DNA of 64,000 bases, from contig DATJAO010000069.1 in the NCBI GenBank assembly GCA_035516175.1, positions 1 through 64,000 of the forward strand, read 5' to 3'. Below the pieces are notes generated by a model, which was given only the letters and a program-made list of their open reading frames with translations, was not told the DNA's origin and ran no database searches. The translations under genes and the position numbers were made by a program. This document shows positions 25,778 to 34,086 of the stretch, piece by piece (position 1 is the first letter of the stretch; each line of letters starts with the position of its first letter). This DNA is from DASPSR01 sp035516175 (GTDB lineage: Bacteria; Nitrospirota; UBA9217).

Positions 25778-26947
25778 TCATTCTCTTGTCAATTTCGGAA
25801 AAAGTGAAGACTTATCGTTTATTATACCATAAAGTGCGCAGCGGTACAGGTCTCGCCCGCGGGGTCCGTCAAGTATCTCCGCACGGTAACGGCATCCCCC
25901 CCGGCAAGTTTCGATAAATTCGCACGTGCAAGCAAGTTCGTTGAGTCGGACAGGCTGGATCTTATGCCAGGATGACAGGAGTCCCTCATCGACGGTTCCT
26001 ACGGTACGGTCACCGTAAAACGTGCATTTTGCAATGTTCCCGTTCGCCATCACGGACATTAGATGCAGGCCGCATGCGTACCCCAGCCCTGTTGCGTGGA
26101 TGCCGCCGCCGTACCCGTATCCCAAATACTTTCCTCCTTCCTCCGGACTTACGCAGAATTTAGCGTTTTCCCTCAGTCTCCCGGTGGTGCAGGGCACGTC
26201 AACGGTCCATTCCTTGATCCCCATGCGTTTGAATAAATGCTCCATCTCATCAAAATCCAGGAGATTTTCTCGGTGAACCATGGTCGATATCGAGACATCG
26301 AATCCCAATTCGAGGGCATTTTTTACGGATTCCATGGTGCGGCAGAACGTTCCGTGCCCCCTCAACGCATCATGGGCCGTCTCAAGCCCGTCGATACTGA
26401 CCTGAATCTCATCAATCTTCAAGGACCTGAGAATTTCTTTCCGCAGGAGCAGGCCGTTTGTGAACAAAGCCTTTCTGACTGAATAATCCGGGAGCATCTC
26501 ATTGATCGCTTCGAAGCTTCTGTGGAGAAGCGGTTCTCCTCCTGTGATCATTACCCGCAGACCCTGCATGTTCTCAAATTCGCTGAGGACATCCCTGATC
26601 TGTCCGAGGGAAAGCTCACAGTGTGCATCATCACCGATATAGCAGTGTCTGCATCGGAGGTTGCATGCGTTTGTGATCTGGAGCTCAAGGTACCGCAAGG
26701 AAGGTACCGCGGATTTGGTCAGGAGAGGCCGCTTTACGGACACTGGTTCCATTGTGAGCAGCCCCTCCCCAACGCAATAATCGATGAATGCACTGTCCTT
26801 GGAAATACACCCGTTATTCGAGGCGCAGCTCTTCATAAAGCTGAAGGAGTCCTTATCGAGTTCATAGAGCTCGTCCTTTGCCAAATGATAAATCGCTGGC
26901 GTTTCGAGCCATTTCAGGACGGCCCGCCGTGCAAGGTAATAATTCAT
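25778..26947 (-). CDS. Radical SAM/SPASM peptide maturase
   Basis: The 389-residue enzyme likely modifies the small peptide encoded just downstream. Residues 1-70 look like a PqqD-type peptide-recognition domain (helical, with YHLAKDELYELDKDS and CVGEGLLT). The radical SAM cluster Cys are 95, 99 and 102 (CNLRCRHC), with GGEP at 136-139. The C-terminal SPASM region has many Cys (YACGLHL, IAKCTFYG, CTCEFIETCRGGCRYRA, YRCALYG) for auxiliary Fe-S clusters. The ATG is seven bases from a TATAAT box with no Shine-Dalgarno. Divergent from a Cys-rich gene across 47 bases. Confidence 0.88.
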   Translation of the reverse strand: MNYYLARRAVLKWLETPAIYHLAKDELYELDKDSFSFMKSCASNNGCISKDSAFIDYCVGEGLLTMEPVSVKRPLLTKSAVPSLRYLELQITNACNLRCRHCYIGDDAHCELSLGQIRDVLSEFENMQGLRVMITGGEPLLHRSFEAINEMLPDYSVRKALFTNGLLLRKEILRSLKIDEIQVSIDGLETAHDALRGHGTFCRTMESVKNALELGFDVSISTMVHRENLLDFDEMEHLFKRMGIKEWTVDVPCTTGRLRENAKFCVSPEEGGKYLGYGYGGGIHATGLGYACGLHLMSVMANGNIAKCTFYGDRTVGTVDEGLLSSWHKIQPVRLNELACTCEFIETCRGGCRYRAEILDGPRGRDLYRCALYGIINDKSSLFPKLTRE

Positions 26948-26988
26948 GCTATTTATTATAGCATGACGTCCGGGTTTTTTGTTATAAT
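26946..26988. promoter_or_regulatory. Divergent leaderless promoters with palindromic operator candidate
   Basis: Minus strand: TATAAT at 26960-26955, seven bases before the maturase ATG. Plus strand: TATAAT at 26983-26988, six bases before the ATG at 26995. A perfect inverted repeat ATGCTAT-TTATT-ATAGCAT (26946-26964) covers the maturase -10 box and start codon, a good place for a repressor. Neither gene has a Shine-Dalgarno. Confidence 0.55.
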
Positions 26989-26994
26989 CAACCC

Positions 26995-27324
26995 ATGGAT
27001 GGGACCTCCCCTCTCGTTAAAGCTCTTTGCTTAAAATATTGTTCATACTACAAACCGAGCAAGAACGAAGAGCTTGCCTGCCGGGGCTTTCATGTTGTGG
27101 AACGATTAATGCGGACAGGCAGAATGATTCTTATGGAAAACCCCGGCGTTTCGGGTGACAAGCATGTCACGGATCAGCTCATCCAATCTCTGTGCAGCGT
27201 CTGTACCTTCCATGAGTATGACTGCGATTATTTCCAGGACCGCGTATCGCAGCCCTGCGGTGGGTTTTTGCTGTTGTCACATCTTCTCGAGTCGGGGAAA
27301 ATAACGATTGCCGAGATAAAATAA
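26995..27324 (+). CDS. Cys-rich small protein divergent from radical SAM enzyme
   Basis: A 109-residue protein with Cys in spaced pairs: KALCLKYCSYY, LACRGF, SLCSVCTFHEYDCDYF and SQPCGGF. The spacing suggests a metal or Fe-S centre, but no family is recognised. It shares a 47-base divergent promoter region with the radical SAM maturase, which suggests a link to the peptide system; that is inference. The start is leaderless-like (TATAAT six bases upstream). Confidence 0.65.
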   Translation: MDGTSPLVKALCLKYCSYYKPSKNEELACRGFHVVERLMRTGRMILMENPGVSGDKHVTDQLIQSLCSVCTFHEYDCDYFQDRVSQPCGGFLLLSHLLESGKITIAEIK

Positions 27325-27468
27325 GATGTACGGTAACGTCCTGAAGAGAGAGGAGCAGCTGGACCAGGATTCTTCGTCACGTTGACATCATAAACACGGT
27401 ATGCTGGGCAACGAAGGTTCAAGCATTCGGCAGGTGGTTCAGTCAATCCCATCCAAGAAGAGGGGGTC

Positions 27469-29199
27469 ATGGACTATACTATCAAGATCGGCGGTGAGGC
27501 GGGGCAGGGGATCCAGACCATCGGTGATACCCTTGCCCGGGTCTTCTCGCGCACGGGTTGCTACGTGTTCAGCCACCAGGATTATGAATCTCGAATCCGC
27601 GGCGGGCACAATTTTTATCAGATTCGGCTCTCGGATAAACCGCTCTCTGCATCGAAAGACAGTGTCGATATTATCGTTGCGCTCGACCGGGATAGCGTCA
27701 CGCATCATGAACGCGAGCTCAAGGAACACGGCCGGATCATCTACGATTCATCGGCGCTCAGGCTCAAATACGACAAACCCTCTTTCCTCGACATCCCATT
27801 CGCCGACCTCGCTGTTCAGAGCGGCGGTGATAGGATCATGGTGAACACGGCCGCAACGGGCGCGGTTCTCGGCATGCTCGGGATGGAGCTATCCCACTTC
27901 CTTGATATAATCGGCGAGACCTTCAGGAAAAAAGGTGATGAAGTAGTCCTTGCGAACAAGAACGTTGCGCTCGCCGGGTACGAGCATGCGGTGAAAAATT
28001 GCACACGGTGCTCCTTTTCCGTAATAGCCGGTGCAGCTTCCAAGCCTAAGATGCTGATCGGTGGCGTCGAGGCTATCGGGCTTGGCGCAGTCGCATCGGG
28101 ATGCAAGTTCTATTCAGCCTACCCCATGACGCCTTCGACGGGGATCATGAACTATCTCGCGGCTAAAGAAAAAGAGTACGGTATCGTGGTGGAGCAGGCC
28201 GAGGACGAGATAGCCGCAATCAACATGACGGTAGGCGCCTCGTTCGCGGGAGTGCGGTCTATGACCGGCACGTCGGGCGGTGGTTTCGCGCTCATGGTCG
28301 AGGGACTTTCGCTCGCTGCCATGACCGAGACGCCGGTTGTGATCGCCGTGGGGCAACGACCCGGCCCGGCCACAGGTTTTCCGACCAGGACCGAGCAGGG
28401 TGAACTTCAGTTCCTCATATCAGCAGGACATGGTGAATTCCCCCGTATCATCTTTGCGCCGGGAACGCCGAGGCAGGCATTTTCTCTCACGAACAGGGCC
28501 TTCGACCTAGCTGAGAAATACCAGATTCCGGTCTTCATCCTTTTTGACACCTATCTCGCCGATTCCCAGTGGACTCTCGATGGGTTAGATGCGAGCAGAG
28601 TGCTGTATATGGATTATCGTTTGAGGGGCGATGCATTCAAGCAGGTTGCCGATTATAAGCGTCATGCCTTTACCGAGAGCGGGATATCGATACTCGGTGT
28701 GCCAGGCGATGCCGAGCATCTTGTGGTCACCGATAGCGACGAACATGATGAAGAAGGCCATATCGTGGAAGACGCGGCCACGCGGGTCAAAATGGTGCAG
28801 AAACGGCTGGATAAGAAGCTGCCGCTCATCAAACGGGAGATCGCTTCGCCCTTCGTCTATGGCGATCACAAACCCGCGGTCATTATCACCGGATGGGGTT
28901 CGACGTACGGCGTTATGAAAGAGGCGGTAGACGAGCTATCCAAGTCGCGGAGCATTGCCATGCTTCATTACAGCGAACTTTTCCCTTTTCCGCATACGGA
29001 ACGGTTTGACTACGTTCGCTTCTTGCAGAACGCAAAACAGACCATCTGTATCGAGAACAATGCGACGGGTCAGTTCAGCCGGCTCATGAGGGCTGAGACG
29101 GGATATGCATTCACAACGCACATCCATAAATTCGACGGCAGGCCGTTCACGGTCGAGACGCTGGTAGGAGAGATCAATGGTCACCTTGGAAAACTATAA
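27469..29199 (+). CDS. korA: 2-oxoacid:ferredoxin oxidoreductase, fused gamma-alpha subunit
   Basis: This subunit works with the 29177 product to oxidise a 2-oxoacid with CoA and ferredoxin, or the reverse. Residues 1-190 are the gamma domain (IKIGGEAGQGIQTIGDTLA, SRIRGGHNFYQIRLS). Residues 193-576 are the alpha domain, with YPMTPSTGIMNYLA, EQAEDEIAAINMTVGASFAG and SGGGFALMVEGLSLA. Fused gamma-alpha with a separate beta is the KorAB/two-subunit layout. Whether the substrate is 2-oxoglutarate or pyruvate cannot be told. GAGGGGG precedes the ATG. It overlaps the beta gene by 23 bases. Confidence 0.9.
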   Translation: MDYTIKIGGEAGQGIQTIGDTLARVFSRTGCYVFSHQDYESRIRGGHNFYQIRLSDKPLSASKDSVDIIVALDRDSVTHHERELKEHGRIIYDSSALRLKYDKPSFLDIPFADLAVQSGGDRIMVNTAATGAVLGMLGMELSHFLDIIGETFRKKGDEVVLANKNVALAGYEHAVKNCTRCSFSVIAGAASKPKMLIGGVEAIGLGAVASGCKFYSAYPMTPSTGIMNYLAAKEKEYGIVVEQAEDEIAAINMTVGASFAGVRSMTGTSGGGFALMVEGLSLAAMTETPVVIAVGQRPGPATGFPTRTEQGELQFLISAGHGEFPRIIFAPGTPRQAFSLTNRAFDLAEKYQIPVFILFDTYLADSQWTLDGLDASRVLYMDYRLRGDAFKQVADYKRHAFTESGISILGVPGDAEHLVVTDSDEHDEEGHIVEDAATRVKMVQKRLDKKLPLIKREIASPFVYGDHKPAVIITGWGSTYGVMKEAVDELSKSRSIAMLHYSELFPFPHTERFDYVRFLQNAKQTICIENNATGQFSRLMRAETGYAFTTHIHKFDGRPFTVETLVGEINGHLGKL

Positions 29200-30028
29200 A
29201 GGGCAGGTCCCGGCGTGGTGTCCGGGGTGCGGTAACTTCCCTATCCTCAAGTCCTTTAAAGAAGTCATGGTCGAACTCGGTATCGAGCCACACCAGTTCA
29301 CCGTGGTCTCGGGCATCGGCCAGGCAGCGAAGCTCCCGCATTATACTAAATGCAATACCTTTAATGGACTTCACGGCAGAACGCTGCCGGTGGCCACCGG
29401 CATCAGGCTCGCGAACCACGAGATGCCGGTGATCATCGTGACCGGCGACGGCGACTGTTACGGCGAGGGAGGCAACCATCTGATGGCCGCCATGCGGAGA
29501 AACATCAATGTGAAGCTTTTCGTGCATGACAACCAGATCTATGGCCTGACCAAGGGTCAGCCTTCTCCTACGACTGGCGAAGGTATGGTGACTAAGAACA
29601 TGCCCTTCGGTGTCATCACCGAGCAGTTCAATCCCATGGCGCTTGCGGTTGCGCTTGATTGCAGCTTCGCGGCGCGGGGGTTCGCCGGCGACCCGGATCA
29701 TCTCAAGTCCCTCATGAAAGAGGCGATCAATCACAAAGGTTTTTCCCTCATCGATATCCTGCAGCCATGCGTGACCTATAATAAAGTAAACACCTACGAT
29801 TGGTATCGTCAACGGGTTTATCACCTCGAGTCTGACTATGACCCCGAAGACCGGAAAGCGGCGTTTAGCAAGGCTCTCGAATGGGGCAAGCGGATTCCCA
29901 TCGGCGTCATTTACCGGAATCACCGGCCGACATTCGAAGAGCGGCTCCCGATGATCGCTGGCAAACCGCTCGTGCACCAGGCCTTCGACCTGACGAAGAT
30001 CCAGACGGCTTTCAAGGGATTTTATTAA
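29177..30028 (+). CDS. korB: 2-oxoacid:ferredoxin oxidoreductase, beta subunit
   Basis: The 283-residue thiamine-diphosphate subunit. The Fe-S Cys motif WCPGCGNF is near residue 14. The TPP site is VTGDGDCYGEGGNHLMAAMRRNINVKLFVHDNQIYGLTKGQPSPT (starting near residue 88), with GDG and the Asn of DNQIYG as Mg/TPP ligands. LQPCVTYN near the C-terminal third is typical. Its start lies inside the end of the alpha gene, so translation is coupled. There is no separate ferredoxin-like delta subunit nearby. Confidence 0.92.
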   Translation: MVTLENYKGQVPAWCPGCGNFPILKSFKEVMVELGIEPHQFTVVSGIGQAAKLPHYTKCNTFNGLHGRTLPVATGIRLANHEMPVIIVTGDGDCYGEGGNHLMAAMRRNINVKLFVHDNQIYGLTKGQPSPTTGEGMVTKNMPFGVITEQFNPMALAVALDCSFAARGFAGDPDHLKSLMKEAINHKGFSLIDILQPCVTYNKVNTYDWYRQRVYHLESDYDPEDRKAAFSKALEWGKRIPIGVIYRNHRPTFEERLPMIAGKPLVHQAFDLTKIQTAFKGFY

Positions 30029-30037
30029 TAACCGCTC

Positions 30038-30315
30038 ATGCCCCAGTTCGCTACAAAAGCTCCAAGAAAGCTGGCCTCCCTTCAGAGACCTTGACATATA
30101 TGGGGGGGAGAAAGGCGAGAACGTCATCATCCTTGTCATTGATTAAGAAAACGATCTTTCTTGAGACGGAACTGTCTGCAGCGGAAGCATGCATCCCGTA
30201 CAAGAACAAGCCTACGGTCACCTGGATCTACGTTGACGGCGTGCACGATGTCCCGGTGCTCGAAAAGCTCGGCGACCGTTTCGGGCTCTACTTCAAGAGC
30301 AAGAAGTGGTTGTGA
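30038..30315 (+). pseudogene. Remnant of CorA-type magnesium transporter gene
   Basis: Translations in shifting frames match the N-terminal cytoplasmic part of CorA. One frame gives ENVIILVID, the next gives KTIFLETELSAAEACIPYKNKPTVTWIYVDGVHDVPVLEKLG (about 30150-30280), with in-frame stops between pieces. The CorA signature PTVTWI-V-DG is clear. Everything after the LGDRFGL stretch, including the membrane helices and GMN motif, is absent. It is a decayed, truncated gene. Confidence 0.65.
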
Positions 30316-30371
30316 TAGGTTAAACCATTTCCTGTGCGTGGGAATGGCGAACACCGTTTTAAATGTCCAGC

Positions 30372-31829
30372 TTAATACCGCATCCTCACACGGTAGGCGA
30401 GCTTCACTTCCTTGTCCTTAGGCACTAGGATATTGAACTCGGCAGTGAAGGCCTCGGACTTTTTGTGCTCATGGGAAGAGCTGAGCATGATCCAGTCGCC
30501 AGGGATGGGTTCCACAACCTTCACCACCACATCCTCCTTCTTGTGGTTCCTGAGCGATATTTCGAATGCCGCTTCATAGGTATCATAGGCGATCTTTTTC
30601 CAGTCCGTCTGCTTCCTGCTGCCCACCACATCAAAGGCATCGCCGAGTTTGATCCTCACTTTCTCATCCTTAGGAGTATGCTCAATCGAGTCTTCTCCTA
30701 TGAACTGAAGGCTTCCTTCCTTATCAGTTTTGTAGACGCGTACTGTGCCCTTGGGCAGCGGAATCCCGAGGTTGTGTTCTTTCTTGTTCTGGATCTCTAC
30801 AAACACGCCGACCTTCTGGTTTGGCATGGCATCGCCGTAGCGGGCGTGATAATAGTAGTTACAGCCGCAGTACAAGAGTTCTTTCTTGACCGGGATGTCG
30901 GTGACAGTCACGAGACTGATCTGTTTGGTCTGGTTGTCCTTGACCGTGGCAGGCCGTTCGAGGGCATAGATGTGGTATTCGAAGAATGAGTTTTCTCTGA
31001 ACTGAGGTACCGGGGCCTTTGCCGCTGCTTCGGCAACGCTCATCATATTGTCCTTATATTCATATTCGTTCTTCACCCTGTTTACATCTCCCGCGACGAG
31101 CTTGAGCGTCGCGTTCCTGTAAGTCGCACCGCTATGGTTGTCGATCGTCACCCATCCCGATATATCTGCCCTGTCATCCCTGTCATTCAGCGTCACCACG
31201 TAATCCGAGCGCCAATTGATCCCGCTTGTCAGATACGATGCCTCGATCTTCTGCGTTGAGGGCAGGCTGTTCTCGAGCATCCAGACGAGAGTCGGTTTAG
31301 CGCTGAGATTTTCCGGCACGCCGGGGAATATGATCCTACCGGGATGGCCAAAGGTTATCTCATCACCAATCTTGAATATCGGTTGGCCGTTGTTCGACAG
31401 AAGCGTGGCCGTGACGGCCTCCTCCCGTTCGGTATAGGGGCTCTTGGTATAGAGCTTCACCTCCTTGCCCACATACTTGTCCAGGAGTTTCTGCGGGTTC
31501 AGCAGGTCGTACTCATAGTTCTGCTCGAGTACCTGCAGTGTTTCGGGATTTATGAGAGATTTGATGTGGACGCTTGCGGGCATGATTTGAGCCGCAACGT
31601 CCATGAATCGCAGGTCGCCGATGCCCTTGAAGAGCTTGATCTGCCGCTGGTCCTTTACCAGGCCGAGGTTGACGTTGTAGATTGTCAGCGCCACTCCGGT
31701 CTGATCATCCAAAGTGCTTGCCGCTGTGCCATTTTTTGTTTCCTTTTTCTCAGCAGATGAAACAGGACTATAGCCGGCAACTACAAGGAACTGGACTGCC
31801 AGAACCGTTAAAATAAATTTGACTCTCAT
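30372..31829 (-). CDS. Exported DUF4139 protein
   Basis: A 485-residue protein with a signal peptide (residues 1-25, hydrophobic to SPVSSA). The body matches the DUF4139/DUF4140 beta-rich proteins: VALTIYNVNLGLVKDQRQIKL near the start, LVWMLENSLPSTQKIEASYLTSGINWRSDYVVTL in the middle, and VRVYKTDKEGSLQFIGEDSIEHTPKDEKVRIKLG later. These are surface or periplasmic proteins with no known reaction. A CGC pair (LLYCGCNYYY) may form a disulfide. The gene lies downstream of the ECF sigma/anti-sigma pair on the same strand after 102 bases, so it may belong to that regulon; this is inference. Confidence 0.82.
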   Translation of the reverse strand: MRVKFILTVLAVQFLVVAGYSPVSSAEKKETKNGTAASTLDDQTGVALTIYNVNLGLVKDQRQIKLFKGIGDLRFMDVAAQIMPASVHIKSLINPETLQVLEQNYEYDLLNPQKLLDKYVGKEVKLYTKSPYTEREEAVTATLLSNNGQPIFKIGDEITFGHPGRIIFPGVPENLSAKPTLVWMLENSLPSTQKIEASYLTSGINWRSDYVVTLNDRDDRADISGWVTIDNHSGATYRNATLKLVAGDVNRVKNEYEYKDNMMSVAEAAAKAPVPQFRENSFFEYHIYALERPATVKDNQTKQISLVTVTDIPVKKELLYCGCNYYYHARYGDAMPNQKVGVFVEIQNKKEHNLGIPLPKGTVRVYKTDKEGSLQFIGEDSIEHTPKDEKVRIKLGDAFDVVGSRKQTDWKKIAYDTYEAAFEISLRNHKKEDVVVKVVEPIPGDWIMLSSSHEHKKSEAFTAEFNILVPKDKEVKLAYRVRMRY

Positions 31830-31931
31830 GAAAGACCTCCCTTATCACTGAATTGAACCGCTCTTGACTCATTAGACAAAGGAGGAGAGGGGAAAGTTCC
31901 TGAAAAGTAAAAATGCTATTCTTGGAAAGAA

Positions 31932-33017
31932 CTAATTTTTTAGCCAAAACCAGTCATAATTCGATTTCCCGATTCTTTTTACCCCATCTGGATAATATTC
32001 TATATACCAATCAAGCTTTCCATATCCGTACTGAGCTTCCGTTTTTACTTGGCCGGAGGCATAATATTCTTTCTGAATACCGTGTCTTTCACCATCTTTA
32101 TCAAATCTCTCCTCAGCTATTTGAACTTTGTGTGAATTGATGATTTTATAGCTTACAATCAATTTAGGGCTGCCATTCGGATGCCTATCAATTATGACCT
32201 TCTCAATGGTACCGCGATCTTCTCTCCTATCAAGGAGGCCCTTTTTATCCTGTCCCGGGGCAACGGATTCATGTTTTGATTCTTCCTGTTGGGAAGTGCC
32301 TGCCGCCGATTCAACCTGCTCCTGCATCATCGCTGGGGCGGGGGTCTGCGGTGCAGCTGCGCGTCTTTCCAAGAGCTTTGATTCTCCCGCTGGCGCGGGC
32401 TGTCCTGCTAATTCTTTTGGAGCCTGAGCACGTGCCGCCGCTTTCCCTTCGAGAGCAGGAGCCGGTGGACTCTCGTATTCTTGCCTCATGTCCAGTGCTC
32501 TATACTCCGGAGTTTGCGGAACCTGTTTTGTGCGAAGCGAAGAATCTTTTGCTTTGCTAGGTTCTCCCTTCGCATTGGCTGCGGGGGACGGTTCAAGGCT
32601 CCTGGGTGCGGGAACGGCAGCTTTCTCTTCCGGCGAAAATTGTTGCGTCGGCATTTCTTCAAACCTGGCTGTAGGCTGAACATTCCGATAGATGTAGAAA
32701 GCGGCGATAGCAAGGAACAGTACTGCAACTGCCTGGATTGGCAGCTTAACATGGAGCGGCAAGTATAAACGACGAAAGAGCCCTTGCTTCTGTTCCGCCT
32801 CGGTGCGTACCCTTGCCATGGTTTTCTGCGCCATCCACGCTGGCGGCTCTACCTCTTCGATGGTCTTGATATGCTCGACGGTCTTCTTCAGTTCCCTGAG
32901 TGCGTCGCTGCAGACGGTACACGTCTTCAGGTGCTCCTCGATTTCCGCTTTTTCTTCGGCAGTAACCGACCCGTCAATATATTCCGATAGTCTATGCCGT
33001 ATTGCCTTATGCCTCAT
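31932..33017 (-). CDS. Zinc-finger anti-sigma factor with YwqK-like C-terminal repeats
   Basis: The ATG 33017 overlaps the sigma gene stop by one base (TGATG), so the pair is translationally coupled. Residues 1-45 form a zinc anti-sigma domain with H29, C33 and C36 (HLKTCTVC). A single TM helix is near 92-110 (LPIQAVAVLFLAIAAFYIY). Then comes a long Pro/Ala/Glu-rich periplasmic linker (about 120-270). The C terminus (about 285-361) has repeats such as YASGQVKTEAQYGYGKLDWYIEYYPDG, like MORN/YwqK-type repeats. It would hold the ECF sigma factor at the membrane and sense an envelope signal through the C-terminal repeats. Confidence 0.8.
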   Translation of the reverse strand: MRHKAIRHRLSEYIDGSVTAEEKAEIEEHLKTCTVCSDALRELKKTVEHIKTIEEVEPPAWMAQKTMARVRTEAEQKQGLFRRLYLPLHVKLPIQAVAVLFLAIAAFYIYRNVQPTARFEEMPTQQFSPEEKAAVPAPRSLEPSPAANAKGEPSKAKDSSLRTKQVPQTPEYRALDMRQEYESPPAPALEGKAAARAQAPKELAGQPAPAGESKLLERRAAAPQTPAPAMMQEQVESAAGTSQQEESKHESVAPGQDKKGLLDRREDRGTIEKVIIDRHPNGSPKLIVSYKIINSHKVQIAEERFDKDGERHGIQKEYYASGQVKTEAQYGYGKLDWYIEYYPDGVKRIGKSNYDWFWLKN

Positions 33018-33667
33018 CAGAGTTCCCCCATTACACGCTTCAAACAATCCTTGACCATTTCGCGTGCCCTGAACAACCGTGACTTCACCGTACCGCCGGG
33101 AATCTTGAGCAGGTCTCCAATCTCTTCATACGATAAATCCTGCAGGTCGCGGAGGACCAACACCTCACGGAAATCCGGGTCAAGCACCTTGATGCAGTCC
33201 TGCACTCTGTTCTGGACATCACACTTCTCGAGCCGGTCCAGCACAGAAGGGGCTGTTGACGGGGGGTCGATAGTAATCGCGCCGTCTTTGGTCTCTACCG
33301 GGTCATCCAAGGAATAGGCTTCATGACCCTGTCGAGATTTCAGGTGCTTCAACCGGTTCTTCGAAAGGTTCACGGTGATGGCCGTGAGCCAGGTTGTGAA
33401 CTTCGAATCGCCACGGAATGTCTTGATATTCCTGTGGGCCGATACAAAAGCGTCCTGGACCACTTCGCACGCCTCGTCATAATCTCCTATCAGCCGATAG
33501 GCGGTATTCAGCATCCTTTTCTGGTGCTTTATCACGAGCTGCTCAAAGGCGTCCAGATCACCTTGCCGAGACCGCGCGACGAGACCTGCATCGTCATCCG
33601 CCGGTGGAATGCCAGTGCTTCCTTTATTATAAGACAATGCGGCAAGCGAATTTGTTTCATTGCCCAT
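33017..33667 (-). CDS. ECF RNA polymerase sigma factor (RpoE type)
   Basis: The 216-residue protein has sigma region 2 (DAFEQLVIKHQKRMLNTAYRLIGDYDEACEVVQDAFVSAHRNI, about 41-83, then FTTWLTAITVNL) and region 4 (LDPDFREVLVLRDLQDLSYEEIGDLLKIPGGTVKSRLFRAREM, about 161-205), the standard two-domain ECF layout. The linker is somewhat long and acidic. It is followed with one-base overlap by its anti-sigma factor. Divergent from the selenoprotein gene across about 95 bases. Target promoters are not determined. Confidence 0.92.
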   Translation of the reverse strand: MGNETNSLAALSYNKGSTGIPPADDDAGLVARSRQGDLDAFEQLVIKHQKRMLNTAYRLIGDYDEACEVVQDAFVSAHRNIKTFRGDSKFTTWLTAITVNLSKNRLKHLKSRQGHEAYSLDDPVETKDGAITIDPPSTAPSVLDRLEKCDVQNRVQDCIKVLDPDFREVLVLRDLQDLSYEEIGDLLKIPGGTVKSRLFRAREMVKDCLKRVMGEL

Positions 33668-33762
33668 GATGAAGCTGATTCTATCGTAAAAAATTTACTT
33701 TTGCACTCCTAAAATGATAATATATAATTATCGAAGTTCCCTTTCGTGAGAGGAGGTCTGCC

Positions 33763-33978
33763 ATGGCAAGCAAGGTCATCATTTACGGGAAAAAGGGTTG
33801 ACCGTATACGGTCAAGGCTCGTGAAGCCTTCGGAGACAAGGCTGAATTTTTCGATGTGAAGGAGGACAGGGCCAAGCTCGAGGAGATGCTGAAGTTCTCC
33901 AAGGGTGCACGGAACGTGCCGGTCATCCTAGAAGATGGAAAGGTCGCTATCGGCTACGGCGGTTCATGAGGCGTATAG
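33763..33978 (+). CDS. Glutaredoxin-like selenoprotein with two UGA (Sec) codons, UXX-star type
   Basis: AGGAGG (33751-33756) precedes ATG 33763. The frame continues through two TGA codons to TAG 33976-33978, giving 71 residues. Read as Sec, the N terminus is VIIYGKKG-U-PYTVKAREAFG, a glutaredoxin active site with Sec at the catalytic Cys position (residue 13). Sequence after both UGAs keeps the thioredoxin fold (AEFFDVKED, NVPVILEDGKVAIGYGG), including the cis-Pro motif NVPV. The second UGA gives the ending Sec-Gly-Val-stop, which fits the 'UXX-star' selenoprotein naming. Hairpins follow each UGA. Next on the strand are an isochorismatase-like and a thioredoxin-reductase-like gene. Confidence 0.85.
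33799..33830 (+). promoter_or_regulatory. Candidate SECIS element, first UGA
   Basis: UGA 33799-33801 lies in the palindrome TTGACC-GTATAC-GGTCAA (33798-33815). AAGGCT (33814-33819), loop CGTGA, AGCCTT (33825-33830) follows at the distance of a bacterial SECIS apical stem. The two foldings are alternatives. SelB binding is inferred. Confidence 0.5.
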
Positions 33979-33997
33979 CGGACCGGCAGGTTGCCGG
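33967..33997 (+). promoter_or_regulatory. Candidate SECIS element, second UGA
   Basis: UGA 33967-33969 is followed 13 bases later by CCGGC (33983-33987), loop AGGTT, GCCGG (33993-33997). The GGU in the loop matches the AGGUCU-type apical loop of the E. coli fdhF SECIS. Most of it lies past the TAG stop. Confidence 0.55.
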
Positions 33998-34086
33998 GGG
34001 TGAAAATTGCGAAATGCAGATTTCGGAGCGCTGAATAAAGTGAGCAAGACATAATTCATTTTATTCAGAAGGAGAAGAATGGCGTT

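Noticed and set aside
33763..33801. The TGA in the glutaredoxin-like gene as a nonsense mutation
   Set aside because: Coding sequence, active-site context, a second UGA near the end and hairpins fit Sec better.
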